This document shows positions 8,344 to 17,088 of a stretch of 56,505 nt of DNA, in pieces. Made by a program: the position numbers and the translations under genes. Each line of letters starts with the position of its first letter. Positions within the stretch are counted from its first letter, which is position 1. The notes below the pieces were generated by a model. It saw only the letters and a list, made by a program, of their open reading frames with translations. It had not been told where the DNA came from and did not search any database. This stretch comes from Bacteroidales bacterium UBA3297 (GTDB lineage: Bacteria; Bacteroidota; Bacteroidia; Bacteroidales; Paludibacteraceae), in assembly GCA_002362105.1 (NCBI GenBank), contig DETD01000004.1, positions 1-56,505 of the forward strand, given 5' to 3'.

Positions 8344-10263
8344 ATGGATAGAATTCACTCGATTTTAAGCGAATACTGGGGTTACGACAGTTTCAGGCCA
8401 CTCCAGGAAGATATTATCAAGTCTGTCATAGAAGGACACGACACACTGGGACTTATGCCAACCGGAGGAGGAAAAAGTATCACCTTCCAAGTTCCCGCAT
8501 TGGCATTGCCGGGCATCTGCATTGTTATTACCCCGCTTATTGCACTGATGAAAGACCAAGTCGACAACCTCAAAGACAAAGGTATTCTGGCAGAAGCCAT
8601 CTATTCAGGGAAAAGCAAGAGCGACATCTCGAGAATTCTTGACAACTGCATATTGGGCGACTATAAATTCTTATACGTATCACCAGAACGAATAGGCACC
8701 GACAATTTCCTGCTCAAAGTAAAGCAGATGAAGGTGTCGATGATTGCAGTCGACGAATCGCACTGTATTTCACAGTGGGGATACGATTTCCGTCCATCCT
8801 ACCTGAAAATAGCCGATTTAAGGCTATACTTCCCCAACGTTCCAGTCCTTGCACTTACGGCAACAGCTACTCTCGATGTGGTTAACGACATTCAGGAAAA
8901 ACTCGCTTTCCGCCAAGGAGCCAATGTATTCAAAAAGAGTTTTTACAGAAAGAATCTGGCCTATGTTGTCAAATACACCGACGACAAATTGGGAATGATG
9001 ACAAACATCCTCGACAAAGTTCCCGGAACTTCTGTTGTTTATGTCAGGAACAGGGAAAGGACCAAGGAAATTGCCGAATACTTGAAAAATAACGGCATAG
9101 CGGCCGACTTCTACCATGCCGGATTGTCGAACGAGATAAAAGACCTCAGACAAAACGCATGGAAAAACGGGCAATGCAGAGTGATTGTCGCAACCAACGC
9201 GTTCGGAATGGGTATCGACAAACCAGACGTCAGAACCGTTATACACATAGACTTGCCCGACTCTTTGGAAGCCTATTTCCAAGAAGCAGGACGTGCTGGC
9301 CGAGACGGAGAAAAAGCGTATGCGGTCTTGCTCTATAGCGATGCCGACGGCACCAAACTGAAGAAACGGATTTCAGACACGTATCCTGAAAAAGATTTCA
9401 TATCGAACGTCTACAACTCGCTCTTCAATTATTTCCAAATAGCAGAAAACGAGGGGCTAGGCATCACATATCCTTTCTCGATCGTGAACTTCTGCAAGGT
9501 GTTCCATTTCAACATCACCCAGACTGAAAGCGCAATTGAACTAATGCAACAAGCCGGCTATCTGGAACTGCACGAAGATACCGATAGCCAGTCGCGCTTT
9601 GTGTTTACCGTAACCCGCGACGACCTGTACTTGAACAAAACAACAGACATAGAAGACAACGTAATGAGCACAATCATGCGTTGCTATTCGGGCATCTTCT
9701 GCGACTATGTCTACATCGACGAGAACTATGTTGCAGAACGCTCCGGACTTTCGAGAGAGCAGGTTTACCAGACCCTTGTAGAGCTTCGGCAGAAAGGTCT
9801 GGTCAACTACATACCTCTAAAAAAAGAGCCGTGCATAACCATTCAGAGAGCCAGAGTCGACCTAAAATACTTCTCGATTCCGAAACAAGTTTATGAAATT
9901 AGGAAAGCCCAATTCATGAACAAAATAAACAATGTAATCGACTATGCGACCGACCGTATTCACTGCCGTAGCAGAATTCTGCTTCATTACTTCGGTGACG
10001 ACGATTCGGCCAATTGCGGACAATGCGACAACTGCATAGCACAGAAAAAAGGCTGCGTCAGCCAACAGAAACACAGCTCAATCAGGGAAACCGTCATCAA
10101 CACCCTTCTGGGAAACAACGGGCCAATAGCCGCAAACGATTTGCTAAAACGGCTGTCGGGCATAGAGGAACAACCCTTGAAACAAACCCTAAAATGGATG
10201 CTCGACAACGACCAGATATTTATCAACCAACGGGGGGAAATAGAGCTAAGGCAAAAGAATTGA
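8344..10263 (+). CDS. recQ: ATP-dependent DNA helicase RecQ, 639 aa
   Basis: RecQ is a 3'-5' DNA helicase acting in recombination repair. Walker A is PTGGGKS at 39-45. Motif II is DESH (137-140) within AVDESHCISQWGYDFRPS, where most RecQ proteins have DEAH. TATAT (motif III), the helicase C domain with QEAGRAGRDG (motif VI) and the zinc site CRSRILLHYFG...CGQCDNC follow. A winged-helix segment closes the protein and there is no obvious HRDC domain, so this is the shorter RecQ type. The gene ends in TGA, which shows that TGA is a stop in this organism. Confidence 0.95.
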   Translation: MDRIHSILSEYWGYDSFRPLQEDIIKSVIEGHDTLGLMPTGGGKSITFQVPALALPGICIVITPLIALMKDQVDNLKDKGILAEAIYSGKSKSDISRILDNCILGDYKFLYVSPERIGTDNFLLKVKQMKVSMIAVDESHCISQWGYDFRPSYLKIADLRLYFPNVPVLALTATATLDVVNDIQEKLAFRQGANVFKKSFYRKNLAYVVKYTDDKLGMMTNILDKVPGTSVVYVRNRERTKEIAEYLKNNGIAADFYHAGLSNEIKDLRQNAWKNGQCRVIVATNAFGMGIDKPDVRTVIHIDLPDSLEAYFQEAGRAGRDGEKAYAVLLYSDADGTKLKKRISDTYPEKDFISNVYNSLFNYFQIAENEGLGITYPFSIVNFCKVFHFNITQTESAIELMQQAGYLELHEDTDSQSRFVFTVTRDDLYLNKTTDIEDNVMSTIMRCYSGIFCDYVYIDENYVAERSGLSREQVYQTLVELRQKGLVNYIPLKKEPCITIQRARVDLKYFSIPKQVYEIRKAQFMNKINNVIDYATDRIHCRSRILLHYFGDDDSANCGQCDNCIAQKKGCVSQQKHSSIRETVINTLLGNNGPIAANDLLKRLSGIEEQPLKQTLKWMLDNDQIFINQRGEIELRQKN

Positions 10264-10310
10264 AGCCAAAGGCTGGCAATTAAAAACTTTTATTTTTGTT
10301 GATAATTAAT

Positions 10311-10318
10311 TAACTTTG
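10311..10318 (+). promoter_or_regulatory. -7 box for the parA operon
   Basis: TAACTTTG fits TAnnTTTG; the transcription start would be near 10325, 20 bases before the parA ATG. The -33 region is T-rich without an exact TTTG at the ideal distance. Confidence 0.45.
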
Positions 10319-10344
10319 TATTTTAAAAAGATATATCCAAATCT

Positions 10345-11157
10345 ATGGGCAAGATAATACCAATAGTAAACCATAAAGGTGGTGTAGGAAAAACGACAAC
10401 CGCCATCAATTTAGGAGCAGCGTTGGCTGCAATGGAGAAAAAGATCCTGATTGTTGACGCAGACCCACAGGGAAACGCCTCGTCGGGTTTGGGCATCGAC
10501 ATTAACGACCCAAAACTCATCACTCTTTACCAATGTTTAACCATCACAGCTGAAACTAAAAGCAAAAATGAAGAGTTAAACATCGATTATTCTGAAGCTA
10601 TTTGCGACACCGACATTGACAACTTGAAGATTATTCCTTCTAACATCAATCTGGTGGGTGCCGAATTAGACTTTGTCAATCTTGACCACCGTTCGTTCTT
10701 GCTCCGAGAGATTCTCGACACCGTAAAGGACGAATACGACTATATTCTGATTGACTGTGCTCCATCTCTTGGCATAATCACCACCAATGCCCTTGTTGCA
10801 GCCGATGGTGTAATTATTCCTGTTCAGTGCGAGTATCTTGCAGAAGAAGGTTTGGCAAAACTATACAAAACCATTCTTGACGTTAAGAAGAAACTGAATC
10901 CGAAACTTGAAATTTTCGGTATTCTTCTTACAATGTTCGACTCACGTACAAAACTCAGCGTACAGGTGGTTGACGACGTCAAGAACTACTTCAAGGCGAT
11001 GGTTTTCAACACCATCATTCACAGAAACACCCGTTTGAGCGAAGCTCCTAGTGCGGGAGAGTCCATCATCAGCTACGACGCCGACTCTAGAGGCGCACAA
11101 GACTATTTGGCTCTGGCAGACGAAGTTAACAACCGCCTGCTTAATTGGAAAAAGTAA
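10345..11157 (+). CDS. parA: chromosome-partitioning ATPase ParA (Soj), 270 aa
   Basis: ParA forms ATP-dependent gradients on the nucleoid and moves ParB-parS complexes during chromosome segregation. The deviant Walker A motif KGGVGKTT is at residues 11-18, the second motif VDADPQGNASSGLG begins at 37, and IDCAPSLG carries the Walker B aspartate. It has no N-terminal DNA-binding extension, as expected for the chromosomal type. parB starts 20 bases after the stop. I found no credible parS site in the window. Confidence 0.96.
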   Translation: MGKIIPIVNHKGGVGKTTTAINLGAALAAMEKKILIVDADPQGNASSGLGIDINDPKLITLYQCLTITAETKSKNEELNIDYSEAICDTDIDNLKIIPSNINLVGAELDFVNLDHRSFLLREILDTVKDEYDYILIDCAPSLGIITTNALVAADGVIIPVQCEYLAEEGLAKLYKTILDVKKKLNPKLEIFGILLTMFDSRTKLSVQVVDDVKNYFKAMVFNTIIHRNTRLSEAPSAGESIISYDADSRGAQDYLALADEVNNRLLNWKK

Positions 11158-11177
11158 TCAAACAACTTCCCGTAATC

Positions 11178-12077
11178 ATGACCAGCAAAAAACCATTAGG
11201 ATTATCAAGAGGTTTGAGTTCCCTTTTGGGAGATATGAACCAAATTGAAGAAGTTTCAGGTTCTAGTATTGGAGAGATTCTCGTTAGCGATATAACTGAG
11301 AATCCGAACCAGCCACGTACCGACTTCGACGGGGAAGAGATGCAGTACTTGAAAGATAGTATTGCTAAAATGGGCGTCATACAACCTATTACCGTTAGGG
11401 AAATAGGCGACCACAAATACGAGATTATTGCGGGTGAACGTCGTTGGAGAGCCTCGAAAATGGCAGGAAAAACGACGATTCCGGCTTACATCGTAAAAGT
11501 TAGCGATGCGGAAAGCGCTGAATGGGCGTTGGTTGAAAACACCCACCGTGCTGACTTGAACCCAATAGAAATAGCCCTTTCTTACAAGAACCTGATCGAC
11601 AAGTTCGACTATACGGCAGAAGAGCTGAGCGAGAAAGTGGGCAAAAACCGCTCTACGGTTGCCAACTTTATCCGTTTGCTTTCTCTCCCTAGCAAAATCC
11701 AGCTGGGTGTACAAGACAAAAAGATCACTAACGGACACGCAAGAGCCTTGCTTGGCTTAGAGAGCGAGGAAAAACAGTTAGAGATTTTCGACAAGATTAT
11801 CAAGGACGAATTGTCGGTACGCGCTGTCGAAAACCTTGTCAAACAAGAGAAAGAGGGCGTCTCTAACAAGAAAAACCCTAATAAACAAAAAGAACCATTG
11901 TCAGAAGAGTATGTCGCACTTGTCGAAAAGCTCAAGTCTGCGTTCAACAGCAAAGTTTCTTTCTCTAGAAACGATAAGGGGAAAGGGAACATCACCATTC
12001 CGTTCTCTTCTGATGACGAGCTTCTGACTATAATGGAAGTATTCGATTCAATTATTGACAACAAACATGGCAATTAG
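11178..12077 (+). CDS. parB: chromosome-partitioning protein ParB, 299 aa
   Basis: ParB binds parS centromere sites and spreads as a CTP-dependent clamp. The start is set at ATG 11178 (MTSKKPLGLSRGLSSLLGD, the usual ParB N-terminus); an in-frame start at 11145 would overlap parA. NPNQPR at 42-47, the CTP-binding box GERRWRA at 86-92 and ENTHRADLNPIE at 120-131 are visible, followed by the helix-turn-helix near 147-168 and a C-terminal dimer domain. Its end overlaps the next gene by 11 bases. Confidence 0.95.
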   Translation: MTSKKPLGLSRGLSSLLGDMNQIEEVSGSSIGEILVSDITENPNQPRTDFDGEEMQYLKDSIAKMGVIQPITVREIGDHKYEIIAGERRWRASKMAGKTTIPAYIVKVSDAESAEWALVENTHRADLNPIEIALSYKNLIDKFDYTAEELSEKVGKNRSTVANFIRLLSLPSKIQLGVQDKKITNGHARALLGLESEEKQLEIFDKIIKDELSVRAVENLVKQEKEGVSNKKNPNKQKEPLSEEYVALVEKLKSAFNSKVSFSRNDKGKGNITIPFSSDDELLTIMEVFDSIIDNKHGN

Positions 12078-12735
12078 CCTTCCTAACATATTGAAAAGTA
12101 GAATCATTAAGGGAATTGCGGCTGCAATTACCTTAATTGGTTGTTCGTTTAACGCATCGGCACAGCAAGATTCTATTATCATTCCCCAACCAGAAACAAT
12201 AATCCAACCTAGTTTGGATAGGAATGAGAACCTGACTAAAGTTTATTGGAGTCCGAATCCAAACAAAGCTATGTGGTACTCGGTTCTTTGCCCTGGTTTG
12301 GGCCAAATCTACAACAGAAGTTATTGGAAGGTGCCGGTAATATACGGAGGTGCTGCCGTTTTCGGCTATCTGATTACGTGGCAGGGACGTATGTATAACG
12401 ACTACAGCAACGCATATTACGATTTTATGGACAACGACCCGAACACCAACAGCTACGACCGGTTGTTTAAAAACATACCGGGAACAAACGAATGGAAGAA
12501 AAATACATTAAGAAAAAAGCGTGATTCGTATCGACGTTACCGAGATTTATGTATATTTGGGGTCGGGTTACTATACGTTTTAAATGTTGTTGACGCTTTT
12601 GTTGACGGTCATTTGTATGATTTTTCTGTAACAAACGACCTATCGTTCCATGTTGATCCGTTCATTCAACCAGGATACGACAATTTTGGGACAAGCAATG
12701 CTTCATACGGATTACAATGTAGCTTCACCTTCTAA
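12067..12735 (+). CDS. DUF5683 family exported membrane protein, 222 aa
   Basis: The start ATG 12067 lies inside the parB end. The N-terminus has a hydrophobic export signal near residues 15-32 ending FNASAQQ; an LIGC sequence inside it could also serve as a lipobox. The core SPNPNKAMWYSVLCPGLGQI and YNRSYWKVPVIYGG matches the DUF5683 family found next to parAB in Bacteroidota. Two further hydrophobic segments (near 90-105 and 160-185) and a beta-rich C-terminus ending in F follow. The function is unknown; the fixed place between parB and mltD suggests an envelope role. Confidence 0.85.
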   Translation: MAISLPNILKSRIIKGIAAAITLIGCSFNASAQQDSIIIPQPETIIQPSLDRNENLTKVYWSPNPNKAMWYSVLCPGLGQIYNRSYWKVPVIYGGAAVFGYLITWQGRMYNDYSNAYYDFMDNDPNTNSYDRLFKNIPGTNEWKKNTLRKKRDSYRRYRDLCIFGVGLLYVLNVVDAFVDGHLYDFSVTNDLSFHVDPFIQPGYDNFGTSNASYGLQCSFTF

Positions 12736-12762
12736 TTCATTGAACAAAACAGCTTAAATGTA

Positions 12763-14325
12763 ATGTCTAAGACCAGAATATACACACTGATACTACTTTC
12801 AATCTTTGTATGCACTTCATTTCAGTCGAACGCTGCTTACAAAAAGAACTACAAGAGTAGACACAGAAGCTATTCGCATACAAGAACAAACTATCAAAAC
12901 AGAAATCGTTCCTACCAGTTCCGTGTGCAGGACTCTTTAATGAACGCACCTGTCGAGAAAAAGGAGATTGTATATAATGAAAAAGATATACCGCTCGACT
13001 ATATAATTAAACTGGATAGCGCACTACACGATTACCAGACAAACTATGCCATACAGTCAGAGCCTTGTTTGTCAGACTCTGTTGTCTCTACCCTTCTCGA
13101 CGACAGTGTTTACATCCAAAGGCTTCAGAGCATACCTTCTATTGTGGAACTGACCTACAACAGCGTGGTAAGAGACTTCATCTCTCTCTACACCGTAAGA
13201 CGGAGCAAACTTACCGCTATGGTTTTAGGCCAGAGTTCATACTATTTCCCAATTTTTGAAGACGCCCTTGACTCGGAAGGTGTACCTTTTGAACTAAAAT
13301 ACCTGCCTATTATAGAATCGGCACTGAACCCTAGAGCCTACTCTCCGGCTGGTGCCAGTGGCCTATGGCAGTTTATAAGTTCCACAGGCCGTATGTACGG
13401 TTTGAAAATCAATAGTTTGGTCGACGAGAGAAGAGACCCTATCAAATCGTCAAAAGCGGCAGCACGCTACTTGAAACACCTTTATGGTATATACAACGAC
13501 TGGACACTTGTGATTGCGGCCTACAACTGCGGTCCGGGCAATGTGAACAAGGCTATAAGACGGGCTGGCGGTGAACGCGACTATTGGGCTATTTACCCTT
13601 TCCTTCCTAAAGAGACAAGAGGCTACGTACCAGCTTTCATTGCGGCCACTTATGCAATGAACTTTCACAACGAGCACAACATTTGTCCGAAATACATAGA
13701 CCGATGCCACTATATCGACACGGTCAACGTTAACGAAAAAGTACACTTGGAACAAATTTCCTACGTGTTGGACATTGATATCAACGAACTGCGAATGCTC
13801 AATCCACAGTATCGGACTGACATCATTCCTGGTAATGCAGGTCCGTGCACTCTAATTTTGCCTACGGACAAGATTAGCCAATACGAAATGTACAAGAACA
13901 CCATTCTTGCTTACGAGGTTCCTGGCTATGTGAAACACAGACCACAGGCTGAGCCACAAAAGCTGTCGGCATATAACAAACGACCTGTCAACAAAAACAG
14001 CAAGGTCAACACAATAAACAAAGCTGTTGTTGTAAAAACCGATTCGGTAGCGGCCGACTCTTCGGCTGCTGACCTCCAGCAGATGGCTTCTATTTCTGCG
14101 CCTCAAAAAACGTCGAATGTCCAGTCCAAAAAGAAGACTACAACTAACAAGGCTACTGTAGTTGCTGCCAACGACAAAGACCTGAGATATAAGGTTAAAC
14201 CTGGCGACACCCTGTACTCCATTGCCGTAAGGAACAATGTGTCGGTTGTCAACCTGAAAAAATGGAATTCTCTCAGTTCCGACAATTTGAGGATTGGGCA
14301 GATTATCGTAGTGAAAAACAAATAG
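12763..14325 (+). CDS. mltD: membrane-bound lytic murein transglycosylase D-like, SLT plus LysM, 520 aa
   Basis: This enzyme cleaves the glycan strands of peptidoglycan in the periplasm. A signal peptide (to about SNAA, residue 25) is followed by a basic Tyr/Arg/Ser-rich linker and the SLT domain. The catalytic glutamate is E185 in YLPIIESALNP, with GASGLWQFISSTGRMYGL and AAYNCGPGNVNKAI downstream. A LysM-like segment near residues 325-370 and a clear C-terminal LysM (YKVKPGDTLYSIAVRNNVS) bind peptidoglycan. In many Bacteroidota a RelA/SpoT gene follows; here a terminator and an accessory operon follow instead. Confidence 0.93.
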   Translation: MSKTRIYTLILLSIFVCTSFQSNAAYKKNYKSRHRSYSHTRTNYQNRNRSYQFRVQDSLMNAPVEKKEIVYNEKDIPLDYIIKLDSALHDYQTNYAIQSEPCLSDSVVSTLLDDSVYIQRLQSIPSIVELTYNSVVRDFISLYTVRRSKLTAMVLGQSSYYFPIFEDALDSEGVPFELKYLPIIESALNPRAYSPAGASGLWQFISSTGRMYGLKINSLVDERRDPIKSSKAAARYLKHLYGIYNDWTLVIAAYNCGPGNVNKAIRRAGGERDYWAIYPFLPKETRGYVPAFIAATYAMNFHNEHNICPKYIDRCHYIDTVNVNEKVHLEQISYVLDIDINELRMLNPQYRTDIIPGNAGPCTLILPTDKISQYEMYKNTILAYEVPGYVKHRPQAEPQKLSAYNKRPVNKNSKVNTINKAVVVKTDSVAADSSAADLQQMASISAPQKTSNVQSKKKTTTNKATVVAANDKDLRYKVKPGDTLYSIAVRNNVSVVNLKKWNSLSSDNLRIGQIIVVKNK

Positions 14326-14348
14326 GTTATTGTATATCGGAAAAAGAA

Positions 14349-14388
14349 TAAGGCGAGTACCAAGTATTACTCGCCTTAATCTATTTTT
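14349..14388 (+). terminator. rho-independent terminator after mltD
   Basis: An 11-bp stem, TAAGGCGAGTA with TACTCGCCTTA, encloses an 8-base loop and is followed by a T-rich tract. It ends the parAB-mltD unit. Confidence 0.85.
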
Positions 14389-14440
14389 AAAGATCTGGTC
14401 TGTATTTCACTTTCTAATATAGCGCTTTTACTGAAAAAAG

Positions 14441-14472
14441 TTTGGCCACTTATTCTCCTATTGTTACATTTA
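14441..14472 (+). promoter_or_regulatory. promoter of the six-gene PqqD/ATP-grasp/UT-M23 operon
   Basis: TTTG at 14441-14444, a 20-base spacer and TACATTTA at 14465-14472 match the Bacteroidota consensus except for the last base. The start would be near 14479, giving a leader of only about seven bases before ATG 14486. Confidence 0.7.
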
Positions 14473-14485
14473 TATAAACGACACA

Positions 14486-14734
14486 ATGAAACTAAGGAAC
14501 AACATACATATTACAAATGCCGATGGCATTGTCTTTAATGCGGAGTCTGGAGATAACTTTATTGTCAACAAGACGGGTTCCCTCATTGTGTCTCTTCTGC
14601 AAGCCCAGAAGAAGGAGGACGAGATTATTCGATCTCTGGCAGAAAACTACAAGATAGACAAGGCTACAGCGAAAGCTGACCTGATTGATTTTTGTTCCTT
14701 ACTCAAACTATACGACTTAGTTGAAAATGAATAG
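14486..14734 (+). CDS. PqqD-like protein, 82 aa
   Basis: PqqD-like domains are small winged-helix proteins that bind a peptide or partner enzyme, classically the precursor in ribosomal peptide modification. The sequence has the PqqD pattern: a beta region (LRNNIHITNADGIVFN), INxxG-like FIVNKTGSLIVSLL, and a helical C-terminus with DLIDFCSLLKLYDLV. It opens the operon and its last eight bases overlap the ATP-grasp start, which suggests coupled translation and a working partnership. I see no precursor-peptide ORF or radical SAM gene nearby, so a classical RiPP role is not supported. Confidence 0.75.
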   Translation: MKLRNNIHITNADGIVFNAESGDNFIVNKTGSLIVSLLQAQKKEDEIIRSLAENYKIDKATAKADLIDFCSLLKLYDLVENE

Positions 14735-15764
14735 GCAATTGAATATAGCTGTAACCGGACTGAATGCCACAGACAATCCTGGCCCTGGCATTCCCATTAT
14801 CAGGAGTTTGAAAGAGTCGACTTTTTTTTCAGCGAAGATCATCGGGTTAAGTTACGAACTGCTTGAACCCGGCATATTCATGTACGATGCCATTGACAAA
14901 TGCTACCAAATACCCTACCCTCAATTCGGCTGTAACGCACTGCTGGACAGGATTAAGGAAATTAACCAGAAAGAGAAAATCGACGTCATCATTCCTTGTC
15001 TGGATGCGGAACTCAAATCTTTCATTTATATTGAAAAAGAATTGCAGGAGCTAGGCATCAGGATGTACATTCCCACATTCCAACAATTCGAGGAAAGACA
15101 AAAGTTCAATCTAGAGAATTTCTGTTCAAAAATTGGAATGCATACCCCAAAGACATATACAATAAACCGTGTTGAGGAACTGAATACCTTAAAGGAGAGT
15201 TTTCCGATTGTTGTAAAGGGGAAGTTCTACGAGGCGAATATCTGCTTCAGCCTTGAAGATATGCAGAAGACCTACTATAAGATGGCTGCCAAATGGGGAA
15301 CTCCCGTCATTGTTCAGGAATTCATAGAGGGTACAGAATTCAACGTAACCGGCTGTGGAGACGGAAAAGGAGGCATTCTCTCGAATGTTGCCATGCGGAA
15401 AATGCTGATAACAGACAAAGGCAAGGCATGGGCAGGTATAACCATCTGCAACGACGCCATTCTAGGACTAGCCGCAAATTTCTGCGAGAAAACCAAATGG
15501 AAAGGTGGATTCGAACTGGAACTGATAAAAGACAAAAACGACCATATATATATATTGGAAATCAACCCGCGTATTCCCGCATGGGTTTATCTGGCTACAG
15601 GTGTCGGGCACAACATCCCCGAACAAACCGTACTGATGGCAATGGGAGAAAAAGCCGAGAAAAAATCGGGTTATGCAGCGGGCAAAATGTTTGTTCGCTA
15701 CTCATGGGATATGCTCGTCGACCAGAACGATTTTTGTAACTATTCGCTGAACAAAGAAAGATAA
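14727..15764 (+). CDS. ATP-grasp ligase (CarB-like), 345 aa
   Basis: ATP-grasp enzymes join a carboxylate to an amine or thiol through an acyl-phosphate. The start ATG 14727 lies within the end of the PqqD-like gene. An N-terminal Rossmann-like pre-ATP-grasp domain (IAVTGLNATDNPGPGIPIIR) precedes the nucleotide fold. FPIVVKGKFYEA holds a nucleotide-binding lysine, VIVQEFIEGTEFNV is the typical strand, and LEINPRIPAWVYLATGVG carries the metal-binding Glu/Asn. The length and lack of a second copy set it apart from full CarB. The substrate is unknown; the neighbours point to an amino acid or a decarboxylated amine as acceptor, which is inference. Confidence 0.85.
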   Translation: MNRQLNIAVTGLNATDNPGPGIPIIRSLKESTFFSAKIIGLSYELLEPGIFMYDAIDKCYQIPYPQFGCNALLDRIKEINQKEKIDVIIPCLDAELKSFIYIEKELQELGIRMYIPTFQQFEERQKFNLENFCSKIGMHTPKTYTINRVEELNTLKESFPIVVKGKFYEANICFSLEDMQKTYYKMAAKWGTPVIVQEFIEGTEFNVTGCGDGKGGILSNVAMRKMLITDKGKAWAGITICNDAILGLAANFCEKTKWKGGFELELIKDKNDHIYILEINPRIPAWVYLATGVGHNIPEQTVLMAMGEKAEKKSGYAAGKMFVRYSWDMLVDQNDFCNYSLNKER

Positions 15765-15766
15765 TT

Positions 15767-17074
15767 ATGGAACAATATGAACGCCCGTCAATAAAGCTAA
15801 TAAGTTCTAGTCTGCCTTCAAAGGGGGGACAAAAGTGCCATAATTCTCCACTTGTCGACATCGAGGGTATAAGCACTACAGAACTTGTCAAACAATACGG
15901 TTCGCCTTTGTTTGTCTTGTCTGAGAAGCAGATAAGGGGAAACATAAAAGAGGCCAAACTTGTATTCAACCGTCTGTACCCCAAAGTACAGTTCGCTTGG
16001 TCGTACAAAACCAACTATTTCGACGAGGTGTGCAAAATTTTCCACCAAGAAGGATCTATTGCCGAGGTTGTGTCTTCTTTTGAGCTAGACAAAGCCATCA
16101 GAAACGGAATGGCAGGCAACAAGATAATCTTCAATGGGCCAAACAAAAAAAAGGACGATTTACTAAAAGCCATCAAACATAATGTAATAATCCATATCGA
16201 CAATTTCGACGAGTTGTTTCTATTGGAAGCTATAACCGACGAATTAGAGACAACGGTCCAAACGGCAATCCGTATCAACATGAAAACGGGTGCCGGCAAC
16301 GAGTGGGAACGTTTTGGCTTTAATTACGAGAATAAGGACGCTCTTTCGGCGGTTCAAAAAATAGTCAACTCCAAATATCTGAAACTGATTGGCATACACT
16401 GCCACATTGGCACTTTCATGCTGTCGACCACCCCCTACAAGGTAGCCACACAGAAAATGGCGCAATTTGCCCAACAGATAAAGAAGGAGTTCAACATTTC
16501 GTTGATGTACATTGATATGGGTGGCGGATTCGCCTCACAAAACGCCCTGAAAACTGCGTACAACAACGTTTCTATACCCCAAATTTCCGATTATGCGAAC
16601 TGCATAACGAACGAGCTCTACAACGCCGATTTCGTTGAAGAGGAAAGGCCTACACTCGTGCTGGAAACGGGGAGGGCCCTAATTGACAATGCCGCTACCC
16701 TGCTAGCAAGCGTCGTTTCTACGAAAAGGAACAACGCAGGTCACAGAATGCTCACTATCGATGCGGGGGTAAACCTGCTCTACACCTCTTTTTGGTACAA
16801 CCACGACATTGTGCCGACAAAACCATATTCCGACTTTTACGAAGACACTACTGTCTATGGTCCATTATGCATGAATATCGACGTAATAAGAGAATCGGTG
16901 CTACTTCCTGCTTTAACGAAGAACGATGTTGTTGCAATAATGAATGTCGGGGCATACAACATGACGCAATGGATGCAGTTTATCAACTTGCGTCCAGCTG
17001 TCATCATGGTCAGAGAAGACGGCACAATCAGCGTAATCAAGGAGAGAGATACCACAGCATCTGTTAACTACTAA
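15767..17074 (+). CDS. PLP-dependent decarboxylase, fold type III (diaminopimelate decarboxylase-like), 435 aa
   Basis: The family removes a carboxyl group from diaminopimelate, ornithine, arginine or similar amino acids using pyridoxal phosphate. K81 in WSYKTNY is the Schiff-base lysine, HCHIG is at 211-215, the phosphate loop is MGGGFASQ and LETGRALIDNA is the EPGR-like site. The dimer-partner motif is GPLCMNIDVI (365-374): the catalytic Cys368 is kept, but the Glu-Ser-Gly of the diaminopimelate-decarboxylase GPxCESGD is replaced by Met-Asn-Ile. GAYNMTQW at 395-402 ends the active site. It starts 2 bases after the ATP-grasp stop. The changed motif suggests a substrate other than meso-diaminopimelate. 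Confidence 0.85.
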   Translation: MEQYERPSIKLISSSLPSKGGQKCHNSPLVDIEGISTTELVKQYGSPLFVLSEKQIRGNIKEAKLVFNRLYPKVQFAWSYKTNYFDEVCKIFHQEGSIAEVVSSFELDKAIRNGMAGNKIIFNGPNKKKDDLLKAIKHNVIIHIDNFDELFLLEAITDELETTVQTAIRINMKTGAGNEWERFGFNYENKDALSAVQKIVNSKYLKLIGIHCHIGTFMLSTTPYKVATQKMAQFAQQIKKEFNISLMYIDMGGGFASQNALKTAYNNVSIPQISDYANCITNELYNADFVEEERPTLVLETGRALIDNAATLLASVVSTKRNNAGHRMLTIDAGVNLLYTSFWYNHDIVPTKPYSDFYEDTTVYGPLCMNIDVIRESVLLPALTKNDVVAIMNVGAYNMTQWMQFINLRPAVIMVREDGTISVIKERDTTASVNY

Positions 17075-17088
17075 TAAAGAAGAAAAGG

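Noticed and set aside
14378..14485. Precursor-peptide ORF for a PqqD-dependent RiPP
   Set aside because: No open frame of useful length lies before or within the operon gaps; no radical SAM or other RiPP enzyme is present.
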